A stretch of DNA of 64,000 nucleotides from Sepioteuthis lessoniana (GCA_963585895.1 OY757904.1:63098008-63162007), one strand, 5' to 3'. Shown: positions 21,757 through 36,760, numbered from the stretch's first letter. Numbers and translations: made by a program. The notes: a model not told the origin generated them from the sequence alone.

Positions 21757-24700
21757 GTGAGTATTTTGTTTTTAGAATTTTTTCTCCTTTCAAATCATCG
21801 ATAAAATCTTGATTGAATGTTTGAACCAATACAATTCTTAAATGTCAAGTTTTGCTTGGAAAATAATCAATGTAATTGATGGCAAAAGTCCAGTAAAAGT
21901 CTGATGATTTTTTTCTTATTGAAGTACAATCATACAGCTAGAGCTGAAATTTAAATTATATAACTATTAGAAAATTTACATAAACATTATCAGCCTAAGA
22001 ATTGATCAGTAAACTGAACTTTTTTTCGGTTTGTTTTAGCTTCTTTGTTTAGTGGTATATTGATATTCATGGGCTATGCACTGCCAAATTTATACTAGTA
22101 AAAGAATCTTAGTGGTACAATTTAGCCGATAGGATAAGGTGTTTCATATTTTTTCCTATGGTATAACTCCGAAAGTGAACGTAACAGAACGACTGGAGTA
22201 CGAACTCACTTACAAAGTTATTACAGTCCAGCGCGTTTGTTACTTCTCCACAGAAATTCACACATTATTATTTTTTGTGCTGCTATTCTTATTGCAATGC
22301 ACCCGGTTACAAATACAAACTACAATATTTTAATTAAATTAGATTAATTTACTATTTAGATTCTTTTTAGAGGAAAATGAGATAACTTCAATGTCATTTA
22401 AGATTAAACTGAACTGAAAGGGTGTTTAAAAATGATAACATTTCTTCACCATTCTTGTCAACACATTTTTTGAATCTTCCCTAGGAGATCATCGTTATAT
22501 CAGTTCTGCTTTTCTATTAAATATACTCCAGTTGAAATAGAAACATTTCCTATCATCTTAGGGAGATTTCAAGAATGATAGGGATGGCGAACACGTGGGA
22601 ACTGTTTGAAATTATATCATAAACATCCCCCTAACGTATTTTTTAATCACCCTGTATATTTCTATTTTTATAGTTTATCCTAATATTTCCTACAAATTTC
22701 TCCATATTGTTCAGAATTTTCGCCAAAATCTGATGTAAACCAAAAGAAAAAATCATATATCTTTACAAGGGATTTTCGACAGAATCATCACCATATTTGA
22801 TGCAAAGGCAAAAGATTAAAAAAAAAAAAAAGACAAAAAAAATCAAAATTTCTAAAAATAAATTTTGATCAGAATTATCACCAATATTCCATGTAAAGAC
22901 AAAAAAAAAGACAAAATAACGTTATTTTCAACAATGAATTTTGATCAGAATTATCACCATAATTGATGCGAAGACAAAAAAAAAAAAGACAAAAAAATTG
23001 TAATTTCAATCAATGAATTTTGATCAGGATCATCACCAATACTTGATGTAAAAAGCAAAAAAAAAAAAAAAAAAAAAGAAAAAGAAGATAAACAATCATA
23101 ATTTTTAACAATAAATTTTGATAAGAATTATTACCAACATTTGATGTAAAGGCAAAAAAAAAAAGATAAAAAATCATAATTTTCAACAACGAATTTTGAT
23201 CGAAATTATCTCTAACATTTGATGCAAGAGGAAAAAAATAAAAGAAACAAACAAACAAACAAACAATAATGATAACTTTTAACGATAAATTCTCTGAAAA
23301 ATTTAGCTAGACTGAAAACGTATGTAGCAGAAAAACTGAGAAAGCATTTTATTATTTGTTGATTATGGTACTATATAAATACTTATGGTGCTTTTGATTA
23401 ATCAAAAAGTTTTAATCTTTTGCATTTTAAAGTGTTAAAATATTCTCTTTTTTGAAACAAAAAAAAAGTTCGCATAGATGTAAGTTTCTTTTTTAGTAAG
23501 CTGCTGTTTTACAAAAGAGTAAAGAATTTTTTTGAGCAAATAGTTGCATTTTCCAAAGTACTTTACTCTTCAGTGTTTGAGCCGTGGTAAAGCCCAATAT
23601 TCTAAAAGTTAACTTTTATCGTAGACGAATAAGGTAGATGAAACAGTCTTCGTATTCGTTTCCCTCTATGAATGCACAACTAAACTCAGTTAACTAAGAC
23701 AAAGTTGATTGGGGAAGGAAAATACACCGAATACTACGAGCAATTTTGATCAAATCCTGGAAGTAACATCACCCGAAACAACAGCTGTTCGGCCACTTAC
23801 CTCCCATCTCTAAAACTATCCATGTAAGACGAGCAAGAAATGCAGGACACTACTAGAGAATTAAGGACGAACTCCTAAGTAAGTAAAGTTGGCAACCATA
23901 GTCGAGGGCGACCAGAAGGCTCCCTTTTCTATAACTACTACACCGAAGTTTAGGGGAGGTCGCTACTCCTTTCCCTGAGTTGCTCCACTTTACCCTTGAT
24001 AAGTACCTTATATTGCTGAGTGTTAAGCAAGGAGGTATCAAGTACCATTTTTAAAGTCTTTAGTATGACTTGACCTGGGATTGAACCCAGGCCTCCCGGA
24101 CCATTGCACATGGACGTACTAGTGTTGGCCAGTCAACGAGAACTTATTTACATCAGCTCTATGCAGACACATGACATAGTTTGGAAGACCTGCCAGGAGA
24201 GATTAATGATTGGGATGGATGGGGAAAGAGAGGCAGGGAAATCCGTACTAACAGCGTGACGGTAATAATGATGATTTCTCATGCAGAGAGTTAACCATGC
24301 AAAAAAGGTTGTTCTGGATAGGACACTAAATTGCACCCAGTTCTGTAGTGTTGAGGAGTGTGAAGTCACCGTTTCATTATTGTGACACTGGAATTTTGAG
24401 AAGGGTAATCAATTGGAAGTTAGCAGTTAAGATAATCTTAAATATTATTTGGACTGAGAAAAAACCTTTTGAAACCAAAAAGATAGAATGACTTATATGA
24501 CACTGTAGCTAGAAAAGGAGGTTAATCAATTGAGGGCAAACAAACCAAGTACTCGTGTGATAATCTAAAATACTGGGTGAAGAAAACATTGGCGACCCAA
24601 AAGACAGATAACTAGGATACAATGGAGGTCATGTAGTGATTAATAAAAATCATCAGAGAGGAAACAGGTTGTTTGCATTTTAAGGAGTCTGAGGTGGAGG

Positions 24701-25980
24701 ATCGTATAGGAGGATCGTAACTGCTTTATAGTTTCCGGAAAAACAAAATATCAAATGACTAAACAGAGAAGAGAGGCCACCTGGTTGCACTAGAAAAGTC
24801 TGATTAGAAAATTGGTCATTTGATAAATTTTGTAATTTTCCATCAACAACCCATTTTGAAAATCAGATTCTTCGCAAAAGGACATTTGCGCCCGCCCAAA
24901 GAGGAGGGCTTGGTTAAATATATTGTAAGCGGGAGGGATAAGGGAGTTCTAAGACTCTTCTGATAACATGTATGGATGAGGAATACAAATTTAAATAGGC
25001 TGGAGGTGAAAAGTTGGATACTTCCCTCTTACCACCAAAAGGGGTCGGATGATTCCCCTTATTTGGAAGAGACGTCTTCCAGAAAATTCGGATAAAGAGA
25101 GATTGAGATTTAGGATGCACAAATACTATAACCAGCCTACACCGTCGACAATTGGACACCAGACTCAATGTTATATTGTCATTTACAGCATCATAACGAC
25201 ACAATAATAAAGCCAGACGCAGTACTAAACGACGCAGGAAGACTTCTTTAACAAAATATATATCTCTCACTTTATTGCAAGGGTTCGAAAAGGTTGTGTG
25301 GGGTTTTACTGTGAGAGGGAGCTGGAGATCGGACATAACTGCGATATTTTGACCCCCGAACATATGGCCGTCAACGTTGTGTCTTTCTCGTTATTCTGAT
25401 GCTTAACCGGAGGCCTAGGGGCTCACTCTGCTGGGTGCTGGCTTCCTTTGCTGCATCTTATCAGCATTTTCTCTGGACCCCAATTCATCAGGGCTTCCCG
25501 AGGGCCCCTTCGGCCGGATGTGGCTTTCCTTACCACATCTCATCTCCAACTCCGTCCGATCTTCAACTCTCTGCAACTCAACTCGCTCGTCGAACTCAAC
25601 TGAGTTATATAATCGTTCGACGCCCACTCGATCTTTGAAATCGAATGTTTAATCGTCATCAAGCGGAAATAACTGTCATGCAGTTCAGAGGTCACTCTCT
25701 TTCGGTGCATCAGTCTATGAGTGTACCATGGGAATTTTTTAGCTCGTCCCATTTCATCAGCCAATTTCCGCCCACGCGATTTCTTCTCATAACTGCCATT
25801 AGAATGTGTCACCTCCTTCCGGTGCATCACCTTAGAATGGCATTTTTGGCCGGGTCAAAAGGTAAAAATATAACGTCAATATGAGTTAAAATCTTTGCTA
25901 AATCGGAGAGTCCAGAGAAAGATCCAAAAATCCAAAGGGAGGGTCTGATGAGAGTCGGAAGAGAGTCTTAGAAGAGATAG

Positions 25981-26034
<54 letters not shown>

Positions 26035-27291
26035 TCTATATGAAGACCTTGTGCCCGACTTCTAATATCAAAGACTTGACGGGCTTCTACACCGTTTACA
26101 ACAGTGTTGCATATTTTAGTGTAACTCGACTCGGACCGAATGGGAAGGGTTAAAACCTCAGTATACATCAATTATGTAACAAAAAAGAGTTCTTAAATTT
26201 CTAAATGGGGTTGAGTTTATTGTTTGTTGTGTATCCTACATTATTATGACGTAAATCAAGAAAGATTTACATTGTAATTGTTTAGGTTCCATGTATGTGA
26301 CAAATAGATGTATTTCAGATAAATAGTTTCACTGCTTAAAATGATAGTGAAGATTAATATGATATATTAGTGGAGACCATAAACTTACTCCCGTCTAAAA
26401 TAACCCGATAAGGTTTTACATGCAATAAAGCAAACCCCTAACCCACTAAGCAAACAACTAACCTAACATTAATTCAAATAATTTGCTGAATTGACTTGTA
26501 ATTCCGTATCTAAAAATTATGTTCGTATCGACATAAAATCGGAGGTGAGACATGTTAATTTTCCAGCTAAGTTTTTCCAACGTGGATGTTTAGAGTAACA
26601 TGATATTTTGACCAAGTTTTCTTTCTATCTAGCGTTGTGTCCTTCTCAGCAAAGCTCAGTACATATTGTAAATTTATCTCTTTCTAACGTTGTATATACT
26701 TTTATCGATTTGTTTAAATGTTTCGTTATGATAATCATCTTCATGTCTTTTGTATTTTAGGTAGAAATTCTGAATTGGTGACAGATCTTTTGAAGAATTA
26801 TGTACCAGATGTACGCCCAATTTGTGGAGGACAACCTGTTGTCGTGTATGTCGACATGGCCCTGCGACAGATTCAAGAAGTGGTTAGTAACTATTTCTTG
26901 TTGTTTTTCAACAAGATTAATTCGAGAAGAATAAGCTAAGGATTTTCAATATGATTCCAACTATATTTTATTGATGTTTATTTGTATTGATTTTTAACTG
27001 GAAATTTTCGATCATTAATAACATTAGCCTTTTGAACCCTGAGTCATTCATGCCCATACTGGAACCAAGCTCATGACTAAAAAAATTACCGATAAAAGGA
27101 AAAGGATATCTAATAATCCGTAATTCAAACCACTCTGATACATTCATTTACTAATCTTAGCTTAGTTATGACACAAGGCTAGAAGTAGGAAGCAACCAAT
27201 GAGAATCACGCTCAATATCAATTGTCCGGTAATCTTGCTTCCTATCCATTACTCCACCCTTGCCCTGGAGTTTAGGGAATGCAGAGAACCC

Positions 27292-27332
<41 letters not shown>

Positions 27333-28077
27333 CAATACCTGCTCTGACCCAGAGTAGTAGTATCCGTTATGGTCCTATTTGTGGATAAAATAGAAAAGTT
27401 CAATTATTTACTATGGATGATGATTATTATTATTAGTTATTTGAAACCATACAGCTTTGTGCAAATTGTTTACATAGGATAAGACAACTTGATAAATAGA
27501 ATCACTAGTGTTGAATAGCAATACTTGAAACCATTTTGCCATGACACCACAAGTGTCATGGCAAACTGGTTTCAAGTATGGAAAACTTAGTGGACTGCGA
27601 CCTCGTAGTGAGCAAATACGAACTCCAGTCAGGTTATTAAGTTTTTTGGGACAAATATTTTTGGAAAAGTATGGCCTCCCTTCCCCTCAGCAATGGGTTA
27701 AATAGTATCTCAACTGTTATCCTATAAGGATTTTTACATTAAGAAAACTACGAGGGTTGATAGGCCATTAAAAGAAAGAAAGAAAGAATGAAATCATTTA
27801 ATTGAGTGCAAACAAATCATTGTTATAAAATAGGATTATATGTGTTGAATAGCTGGAACTGGAACCATTAAAACTGTGCATACAAATGGTTAATATTGAA
27901 TTAGATTATTTGCTTTAGATATCAATACTAGAGACAATTTAACCGTATGCAAACAAATGATTAATTCAAAATAGAATTACTAGTGTAAGATGTCAAGGCT
28001 TGAAACTATTTAACGGTGCGCAAAGAAGTAAGCTCTTACTCGTTTAACAATAGTTCCCAGGAAACTATTCGCTAACA

Positions 28078-28129
<52 letters not shown>

Positions 28130-28531
28130 TATATCATCCAACGTCAAGTCAGTCGATGGTGGAAACCATTCTAATTCAGGATTTTCTTTATTTTTTACTT
28201 ATTTCCATCATTTGGGTTTAAACGTTTGTTTGCCATTAGATGAAAAAAGAAGTGAAAAGGAAAGAGGAGTCAAAAATTGACGCATTTTAATAGAGGAATT
28301 GAATATCATTTGTCATCCAGACAGGAAAAACAACTGGTCTGGTCATTACATAAAAAAAGATGAAATTTGGGTTAGGGAGTTAGGGTGGCTGGAATTTTGT
28401 GGATTTTTCTAAATCTTCATAGGAAATTTCTCATTATTTCTTTGCACACCTAACATTTTAAAAAATATAGGATCTGCTGAAATAAATATTATTACAAAAT
28501 ATATGAGTGATTTTTAAATGTTTTTTTTTCT

Positions 28532-28588
<57 letters not shown>

Positions 28589-31500
28589 GCTAGTTTTGAT
28601 ATCCCATTAAATTCCAACTAACGTTATTACACTCCAAGAGGGGGCCTCAGGTGCTTCTAAGCTTAATATGCTGGACAACGGTTCATATGCAAAAGCAATC
28701 TTGATTGGCTGTATTGTTGCAAGTCAATCGCGATTTAGAAATGGAGATTCTCCTGTCGAAATTCCGTTTGCTCGGTTACAGGTACTTCTAGGTAACGGCT
28801 CAAATAGGGACTGCTCGGTTTCTATGGGTTCAAATTACAATATATAAATTGTGGATTTGTGTTATTTCAAAATCCCGAATAATCCTATTTCTTTCCAGTT
28901 TTTCCAAGATAACTTTACATTTGTATTTATAACTGTTAATGAACTGTAGTCATTGCAAATTTATGCGGAGGAATTTTCAGTTGTGTTTTAAGGTGTTAAA
29001 AAAGTTAACCCTTCGGCCTCCGAGCCCTAGACACCCATTCATACTCAATTGTGCTCCTAGCTAAAAACATTGGCTGAAAATGTAAAATGTGGTAATTTGT
29101 TACTTAACAGTCAGCACGGGTACATATACTTCTTAGAAGCATGAGAAATAATGGTCACTCATGTTCTTTTGTTTTCTTAATCTTCTTTGTTGGTTTCCCA
29201 TTGCAACACAGTCAAGTCGTTGCATCTGCCGCTGTGAGGAGCAGTGCGTGTCGAAAAAGAAAAAATGAGAGAAAAAGAAACATAAGTTCAGTGAAATTCG
29301 AACTCACTTTGTCTTTTTACTTTAAGGAAAACTTGGTTTTCTGTACTAATTGTTTTTAAGCTACGAGAAGAATGATATTACAGTTATTCAAATGACATAT
29401 TAATCAACATACTCGTCATCTTTTGGTCGGCGTTGTATGTTGTTATTCGTTTTTAAACTAGTAACATCAAAAGTGTTTAAAATATTTGGAATCACTCATG
29501 GCGAAACGGCTATCATCGCAGGAAGTGGACTCGGCTATCCGAGTTCTAATCCTATACAAGGTTGTGTTTGCAATTCACATGGAGCTAATACGATAAGGGA
29601 AATCTGAAGCCAAGTATTCTACCTCGAGCTTTGGGTAAATAGTAGGGCAAACTAGGCTCTTTATTCTTGATTTGTCAAACCGGTTTAAGAGAAGGAAAAC
29701 ACTAAATTCAAAACTAGTTGTAGATGTCCTTCGCCAATGGTCTTGGAGACCGGGGTTCAATCCCGGGTCGAGTCATACCAAAGATTAAAAAAAATGTGCT
29801 TGATGTTGCCTTGCTTAGCACTCAGCACTATAAGGCGAGGATCAAGGGTAAAGTGGAGCAATCCCGGGAATGGAGTAGCTACTACACTTTGGTGTAGTAG
29901 CTATTGAAAAGGGAGCCTTCGAGTCACCCTCGACAAAGATCGCCAACTTTACTATCCTGTCCACAAATAACACACGTTCATAAAACAACATAAAGAAACA
30001 ATCAGAAGAAAACCAACTTCAACTTGTTAAATATTTATATGCATATTAAGTAGTGCACTTATGTTTTTAGTGCTTTGATGTGTTGCGGTTGGAAAAGATC
30101 AAAAGTTCAAAAATTAGTGTGTATGTGCGCGTTAAGGTGAAAGCACTTCTTAGGGGATTACATATTTGAGTGCAGATTGGATGTGTATGTGAAGATGGAG
30201 ACATATGAAATCTAATTCAGTCGATCTCACAAGAAAATACGAAGATAAAGAAATGGTAAACTTTCTTTCGGCACGACTATGAATATTGTTTGTTTTTTGT
30301 TTTTTTTGGATGTGTGAATTCGTTGTTGTCATTATAATGAAGTAGAATTTCAGTCAGTGTTAGAATGTATGATATAACCGCCAGTTTATCTTCATTACTA
30401 TAGAGTGTCTGCTGAGTATTAGTATGTGGCGTTTACTAGCGGTATGTAAGCTGTGTATGGACTTTTCGCATTGTTCGGCTGAGCTTTGCTGTGTGCCACT
30501 GTCTGCGTGGCTGTTTGAAAGGCCTAAGTTAGTCTATGTGTATGCTGCCATCGAAAGTGTGAAATGAATCGGTCTCTTAATAACGTGACCAGTTCCAAAT
30601 GAAAGATTTATTTTTGCGCAAGTAAAGTTCATTTTCATTTCAACTAGTTGAAAACACTGGCACGTGACCATTCTGTCCAATTAAGTTCCAGAAACAATCT
30701 ATTTAATTTTTGTCATTGATTCGTGCAAAAGTTTGTGTTAGTATAATTTTGCTCCCCTTTAACATATTTGTGCTTTCTATGTTAATGCACACAAAGCGGA
30801 ATATATGTGCTATAACCAAACGGGGGACATCTCCACTCTAGAAGGAACCCCACTTAAACTAGTAGACAAATTCACGTACCTAGGAAGCAGCGTCGAATCA
30901 ACCGAAAAGGACATCGAAACGAGGTTAACGAAAGCATGGACAGCTATCAATAGGCTATCGATTATATGGAAATCAGACCTAACCGACAAAATGAAACGCA
31001 GTTTCTTCCAGGCAGCGGTCACATCGATACTGCTATATGGATGCACTACATGGACGCTAACAAAACGGCTGGAGAAGAAACTAGATGGCAATTACACAAG
31101 AATACTGCGTGCAATCCTGAACAAGTCCTGGCAGCAACACCCCACAAGACACCAACTGTACGGCCACCTGCCCCCTATCACGAAAACTATTCAAGTTAGA
31201 CGAACCAGATCTGCAGGACACTGCTGGAGAAGCAGAGATGAACTCATAAGAGATGTACTCTTATGGATCCCCACACATGGCCGCGCAAAAGCAGGACGAC
31301 CAGCTCGAACGTACATTCAGCAGCTATGTGAGGATACAGGTTGTTGTCCTGAAGACCTACCTAGGGCGATGAACGATAGGGAGGAGTGGCGAGAGAGGTT
31401 CAGGGATATCCGTGCTGCCAGCACGATATGATGATGATGATGATGATGATATGAGTTGTAAAATATAAGATTTTATATCCTATATAGACATGAAGATAAT

Positions 31501-34500
31501 ATGTTCTTATCCAAGATATGTTACATGACTAGCGCTCCTACAACCAAACCAGTTTACTGGACAAATGAGTAAGGGAATCTTAATGAATAATTATTTCCAC
31601 TAATCACGTCATTTATTCTTTTCAATGAAAGGATTGCAGTGTTTTTCAACCGGTGTTACCCGGAATCCAAGAGTTCTGCAAGTGGTCGCCTGGGGTTCTA
31701 TATGACAATTAAATTGATAGTTAAAAGAAATAGTAAGTAATAATGGTATATAATGATTTTAATGCATTGGCTCCCTCTGAGATGAAAACAATTTCAAGGG
31801 TTCTCCCAAGGAAAAAAGGCTTAGAAGTGCCGGATTAAAGCGATATAAAGCCTCCCTTTTAAATAAATGTAGGTTGTATGCGGGGAGTGGGGATATATAA
31901 GAGGTCAATGAAGTAAAGAAAGGAGTAAAATGTGGTAAAGAGGCACGGAAACCATGGAGGTATTTTTGGGAAATCATTTTTGTATCTCTAACAAAATCCA
32001 TTCCATAAACTTTTATGTTGCACACATGATTTACACAAAAAAAAAAAAAAAAAAAAAGCAGGAAAGGAAAAAAGCAAAACAAACTAAAAAATAATCAAAT
32101 GAACAAACAAAATATTAAAAAAATAAAGTAAAATAAGAAACATAAACAAAAAACAAAAAACAAAAGCAAAAGCACACAGTTATACACGAATTTGATTTTA
32201 TGGTCTGAAGTTAAAAGTCCCAAACGTTTATGTCTTGGTGACGTTGTTTGGACAGGATACAGCCATCCACCAGTTAGATCTGACAGCAGACACTGAGAGT
32301 ACAATTGATCTTTACTTTTTTTCCGTCTACAAGAGCCAATGCTCTTGACAGGAATAATCATGAACTTTAAGGTAAATTAGTTGTAGTTTGAAATTTGCAG
32401 TAGACTAAATTCTAAAGGTGTTTTTATTTAACTGCACTCTCTCGGTCTAAGTATGTAGCATGTAGCTTTTTTTTAACAAGAGGTGCTATGCTCGAACAAA
32501 ATGGCAAAATAAAAAAAAACTGGTTTCCGTGACCATATTACCGGAGGCGTTGGATGAGTTGGATGAGAACAACTCTCGATTTTTCGGTAGAATGAGGCTG
32601 CAATCACTGGAAGATTTGTCCCTATCCTGGAAATAAATTCGCTATTTATTTATTATCGTACCCGAAGACAAGCCAGCCATAATAGAGATGAATTCACTCC
32701 AATCCCCGCCGGAAAGCTGTAAAGTCTGGATATATGCGTTGGTTGTACATCGATGAGATGGGTGGGAAGCGATATGGATATTGCTTCCTAGCCAAATGAG
32801 AGACAATGGATGGCAAAAGGTATGGGAACAAATAGTCTGGAATATAGACGTAGCGTTGATTTGAAGCAAAGATATAATTTATTGGTCTCATATATATGTC
32901 AAACCCAGTTTTTCAACCTAATTCAATAGCAAACAAGCTAAACAAACACACTATATATTATGTCTCATATGATATATTTCCGAAAACTCTCTCAAAAATT
33001 CCGCCTAAATCCAATAACACATCACTCAGTAAGTCTAACTGATAAAATAACTTTTCGGCAAAATTCGACTTTATTCAACAACATAGTCTCCTTTTAGGGT
33101 GATGCACTGATTCCAATGCTTCTCCGACAATTTGATGGATTTTTTATTGAAAGATTTGTCTTTGGCCTCAAAATACGCCTCAGTTTCTTATACCACTTCT
33201 TCATTGAAGCCAAATCTCTTTCCCTGGAGCATTCTTGTGAGGACTGCAAATAGCCAGTAGTCAGACGGGGTCAGATCTGGAGAATAGGGTGGGTGCGGAA
33301 GCAATTCGAAGTGCAATTCATGTAGTTTTGCCATCGTTGCTATCAACTAGCAACTTGCGACGTGGTGCATTTTCTTGGTTAAAGGGCACCTTTTTCTTCC
33401 TCATTTATGGCCGTTTTTTGGCGATTTCTGCCTTCAAACGCACCAGTAATGCGATATAATATTAGCTCTTGATGGTTCTTCCTTCCCTTAAGGTAATCGA
33501 TGAACAAAATACCTTGCGCATCCCAAAATACGGTGGCCAAATCCCTGTCTGCTGATGTTTGCGTCTTTGGTCTCTTTGGACGGCTTTCATCTGCTGCTGT
33601 CCACTCTGGTGACTGCCAATTTGACACCAGAGTGAAGTGGTGGATCCAAATTTCATCCATTGTCATATATTTACACAAAAAACTCTTTTTTGTTGCAATG
33701 AAACAGTTGCAAATAACGCTCTGAATAGTCGACGCGTTGTTTTTGATCAACTGTGAGCAAACGCGCACCTACTTTGAACACAGCTTTCTCATTGACAGAT
33801 GTTCATGCAAATGGTAAATACACCGCATTCTGATATCTTCGACTCCTCTGCTATCTCATGCAACTTCAATTTACGAAAAGATAAAACGAGTTTGTTGAGT
33901 TTTTTTGTGTTTTCTGGGACAACTACCGACCTGTGCGTTCAGCATCATCTGTGTCTGTACGACCGCGTTTAAAGTCAGCATACCACCTCTTAACCGTTGT
34001 TACTACTAGAGCAGAGTCCAGATAACACTAATCAAGCCATTGATTAGCTTAAGCAGCATTTTTTCTCATAAGAAAGCAATACTTTATCAACACAAAATGC
34101 AGATTTTTGATTGTTTTGAAAATTTGCAACATTGGCTTCACTTAAATAACTGTAATTTGTAAACTAATTATCCGATTGGGCTCAAATTTTGACTCGTGCC
34201 ATTTAAAGGTTAGTACTTTATAAAAAATTGTTTGTTTTTTTATTAGAGGTGCAATTTATATGTCAGGCCCGGGACTTATTGAGTGATGTGTTAAACTGAC
34301 AGTCAAGGAATATGGTTTTCAGCAATTTTTATACTATTCTTGTTGAAGTCAACACTACCTTGGCTTTGAATGTTAAGAATCTTCCTCAGGTTACAAATAC
34401 TTCTAATCTCAGTACTTGGGTCTTTGAAACCAATCCTAGTGGTCTAAAGATTAAGGACATTACCTTGTTCTTAACGTTTCACAATATACGCATTTATCTT

Positions 34501-35038
34501 AGCAACACCTTTGCATTTATTTCCAACGTCAACTTCAAACGATTTTTTGTTAGAACTCTAAATCAAAGAGCCCACTTGGATGGGGTAGTAGAATACACCG
34601 ACTACATATCTGCTGAGGGGGAAAATCCCCACCAAAGAGTGTCCTGGATATGACATTAAACCGTCAGAATCTACATACCTTTCTTAAATGTTGCCTTGAT
34701 GGCTAAGGCTATAGAATACGTCTCTAGGGGGATAAGACTCTCCCAATGAGTGTCCTGCATATGACTCTAAACAATCTAAGAGTGAGGCTCCAGTAATGCT
34801 GGCCAAATAGAACAGTTTGACACTTAAATTTAGTGCAGACAAATGACTTATGCTAAACTTAATTGTTAGAAATAGAACTGTTTAATTATTCAATCGTGTG
34901 TAAACAGATGGTTGATGTGTCAGTGATACACAGCAATATTTGGAACCATTTGAATTTGTTCACTCATGCTAAATTGAATTGTTATAAATAGAACTGTTTT
35001 ATCATTTAACTGTGTGTATCTAAAAAATGTGTTCACAA

Positions 35039-35082
<44 letters not shown>

Positions 35083-36724
35083 GTATCACAAAAGTGAGTA
35101 CACCCCTGACATTTCTGCAGATATTTAAGTATATCTCTTCATGGGACAACCCTGACAAAATGACACTTTTACACAATGAAAAGTAGCCTGGATGCAGCTT
35201 GTATAACAGAGCTTCTTTATTTTCCCCTCAAAATAACTCAAAATATAACCATTAAAAGCTAAACTCCAGCCAACAAAAGTGAGTACACTCCTAAGAAACT
35301 ACACTCCTAAATGTCCAAATTGAGTACTGCTTGTCATTTTCCCTCCAAAATGTCATGTGACTCATTAGTGTTACTAGGCCCATGTGTTACTAGGCCCATG
35401 TGCATAGGGAGCAGGTGTGTTAAAATTTGTAGTGCAGCTCTCACACTCTCTCATACTGGACACTGAAAGTTCCAACATGGCACTACAAAAACTCTCTGAG
35501 GATCTTAAAAGACATATTGTTGCGCTGCATAAAGATGGCCAAGGCTACAAGAAGATTGCCAACACTCTGAAACTGAGCTGCAGTACAGTGGCTAAGATCA
35601 TCCAGCGTTTTAAAAGTGCGGGGTGCACTTAGAGCAGGCCTCGGGTAGGTCGTTCAAAGAAGCTGAGCGCACGTGCTGAGCGTTACATCCAAATGCTTTC
35701 TTTGAAAGATCGGCGTAAGAGTGCTGTCAGCATTGCTGCAGAGATTGAAGAGGTGGGGGTGAGCCTGTTAGGGCTCTACATCAAATTGGTGTGAATGGCT
35801 GTCACCCCAGGCGGAAGCCTCTTCTGAAGACGATATACAAGAAAGCCTCCAAACAGTTTGCTGAAGACATGTTAACAAAGCACATGGATTAGAGGAACCA
35901 TGCCCTATGGTCTGAGGAGATGAAGATTAATTTGTTTGGTTCTGATGGCTTCAAGCATGTGTGGCAGCGACCAGGAGAGGAGTACAAAGATAAGTGTGTC
36001 ATGCCTACAGTGAAGCATGGTGGTGGAAATGTCATGGTCTAAGGCTGCATGAGTGCTGCGGGTGTTGGAGAGTTATATTTCATTGAGGGAAACATGAACT
36101 CCTACATGTACTGTGAAATACTGCAGCAGAACATGATCCCCTCCCTCCAGAAACAGGGTAGCAGGGCAGTGTTCCAGCATGACAATGACTCCAAACTCAC
36201 TTCCAAGACGACCATTGCTTTACTGAAGAGGCTGGGGGTAAAGGTGATGGACTGGACAAGCATGTCTCCTGACTTGAACACAATAGAACATCTTTGGGGG
36301 ATCCTCAAGCGGAAGGTGGAGGTGTGCAAAGTCTCAAATAACTGTCAGCTCCGCGACGTCGTCATGGAGGAGTGGAAGAGCATTCCAGTGGCTACCTGTG
36401 AAACTCTGGTAAACTCCATGCCCAGGAGAGTAAAGGCAGTTCTGGATAATGATGGTGGCCACACAAAATATTGACAGTTGACATGGTGTATGTTAATACT
36501 GACAACTTTCCCTAAGGGGTGTACTCATTTTGTTGGCAGGAGTTTAGCTTTTAATGGTTATATTTTGAGTTATTTTGATGGGAAAATAAATTAACTCTGT
36601 TATACAAGCTGCATACAGACTAATTTTCATTGTGTCAAAGTGTCATTTTGTCAGTGTTGTCCCATGAAGAGATATACTTAAATATCTACAGAAATGTGAG
36701 GGGTGTACTCACTTTTGTGATACA

Positions 36725-36760
<36 letters not shown>

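Noticed and set aside
22690..23310. Possible CRISPR-like regular repeat array
   Set aside because: Units are degenerate, poly-A rich and lack unique spacers; the genome is metazoan.
24914..25363. 149-codon minus-strand frame
   Set aside because: No motif, and overlaps a block shared with another intron; lies inside a receptor intron.
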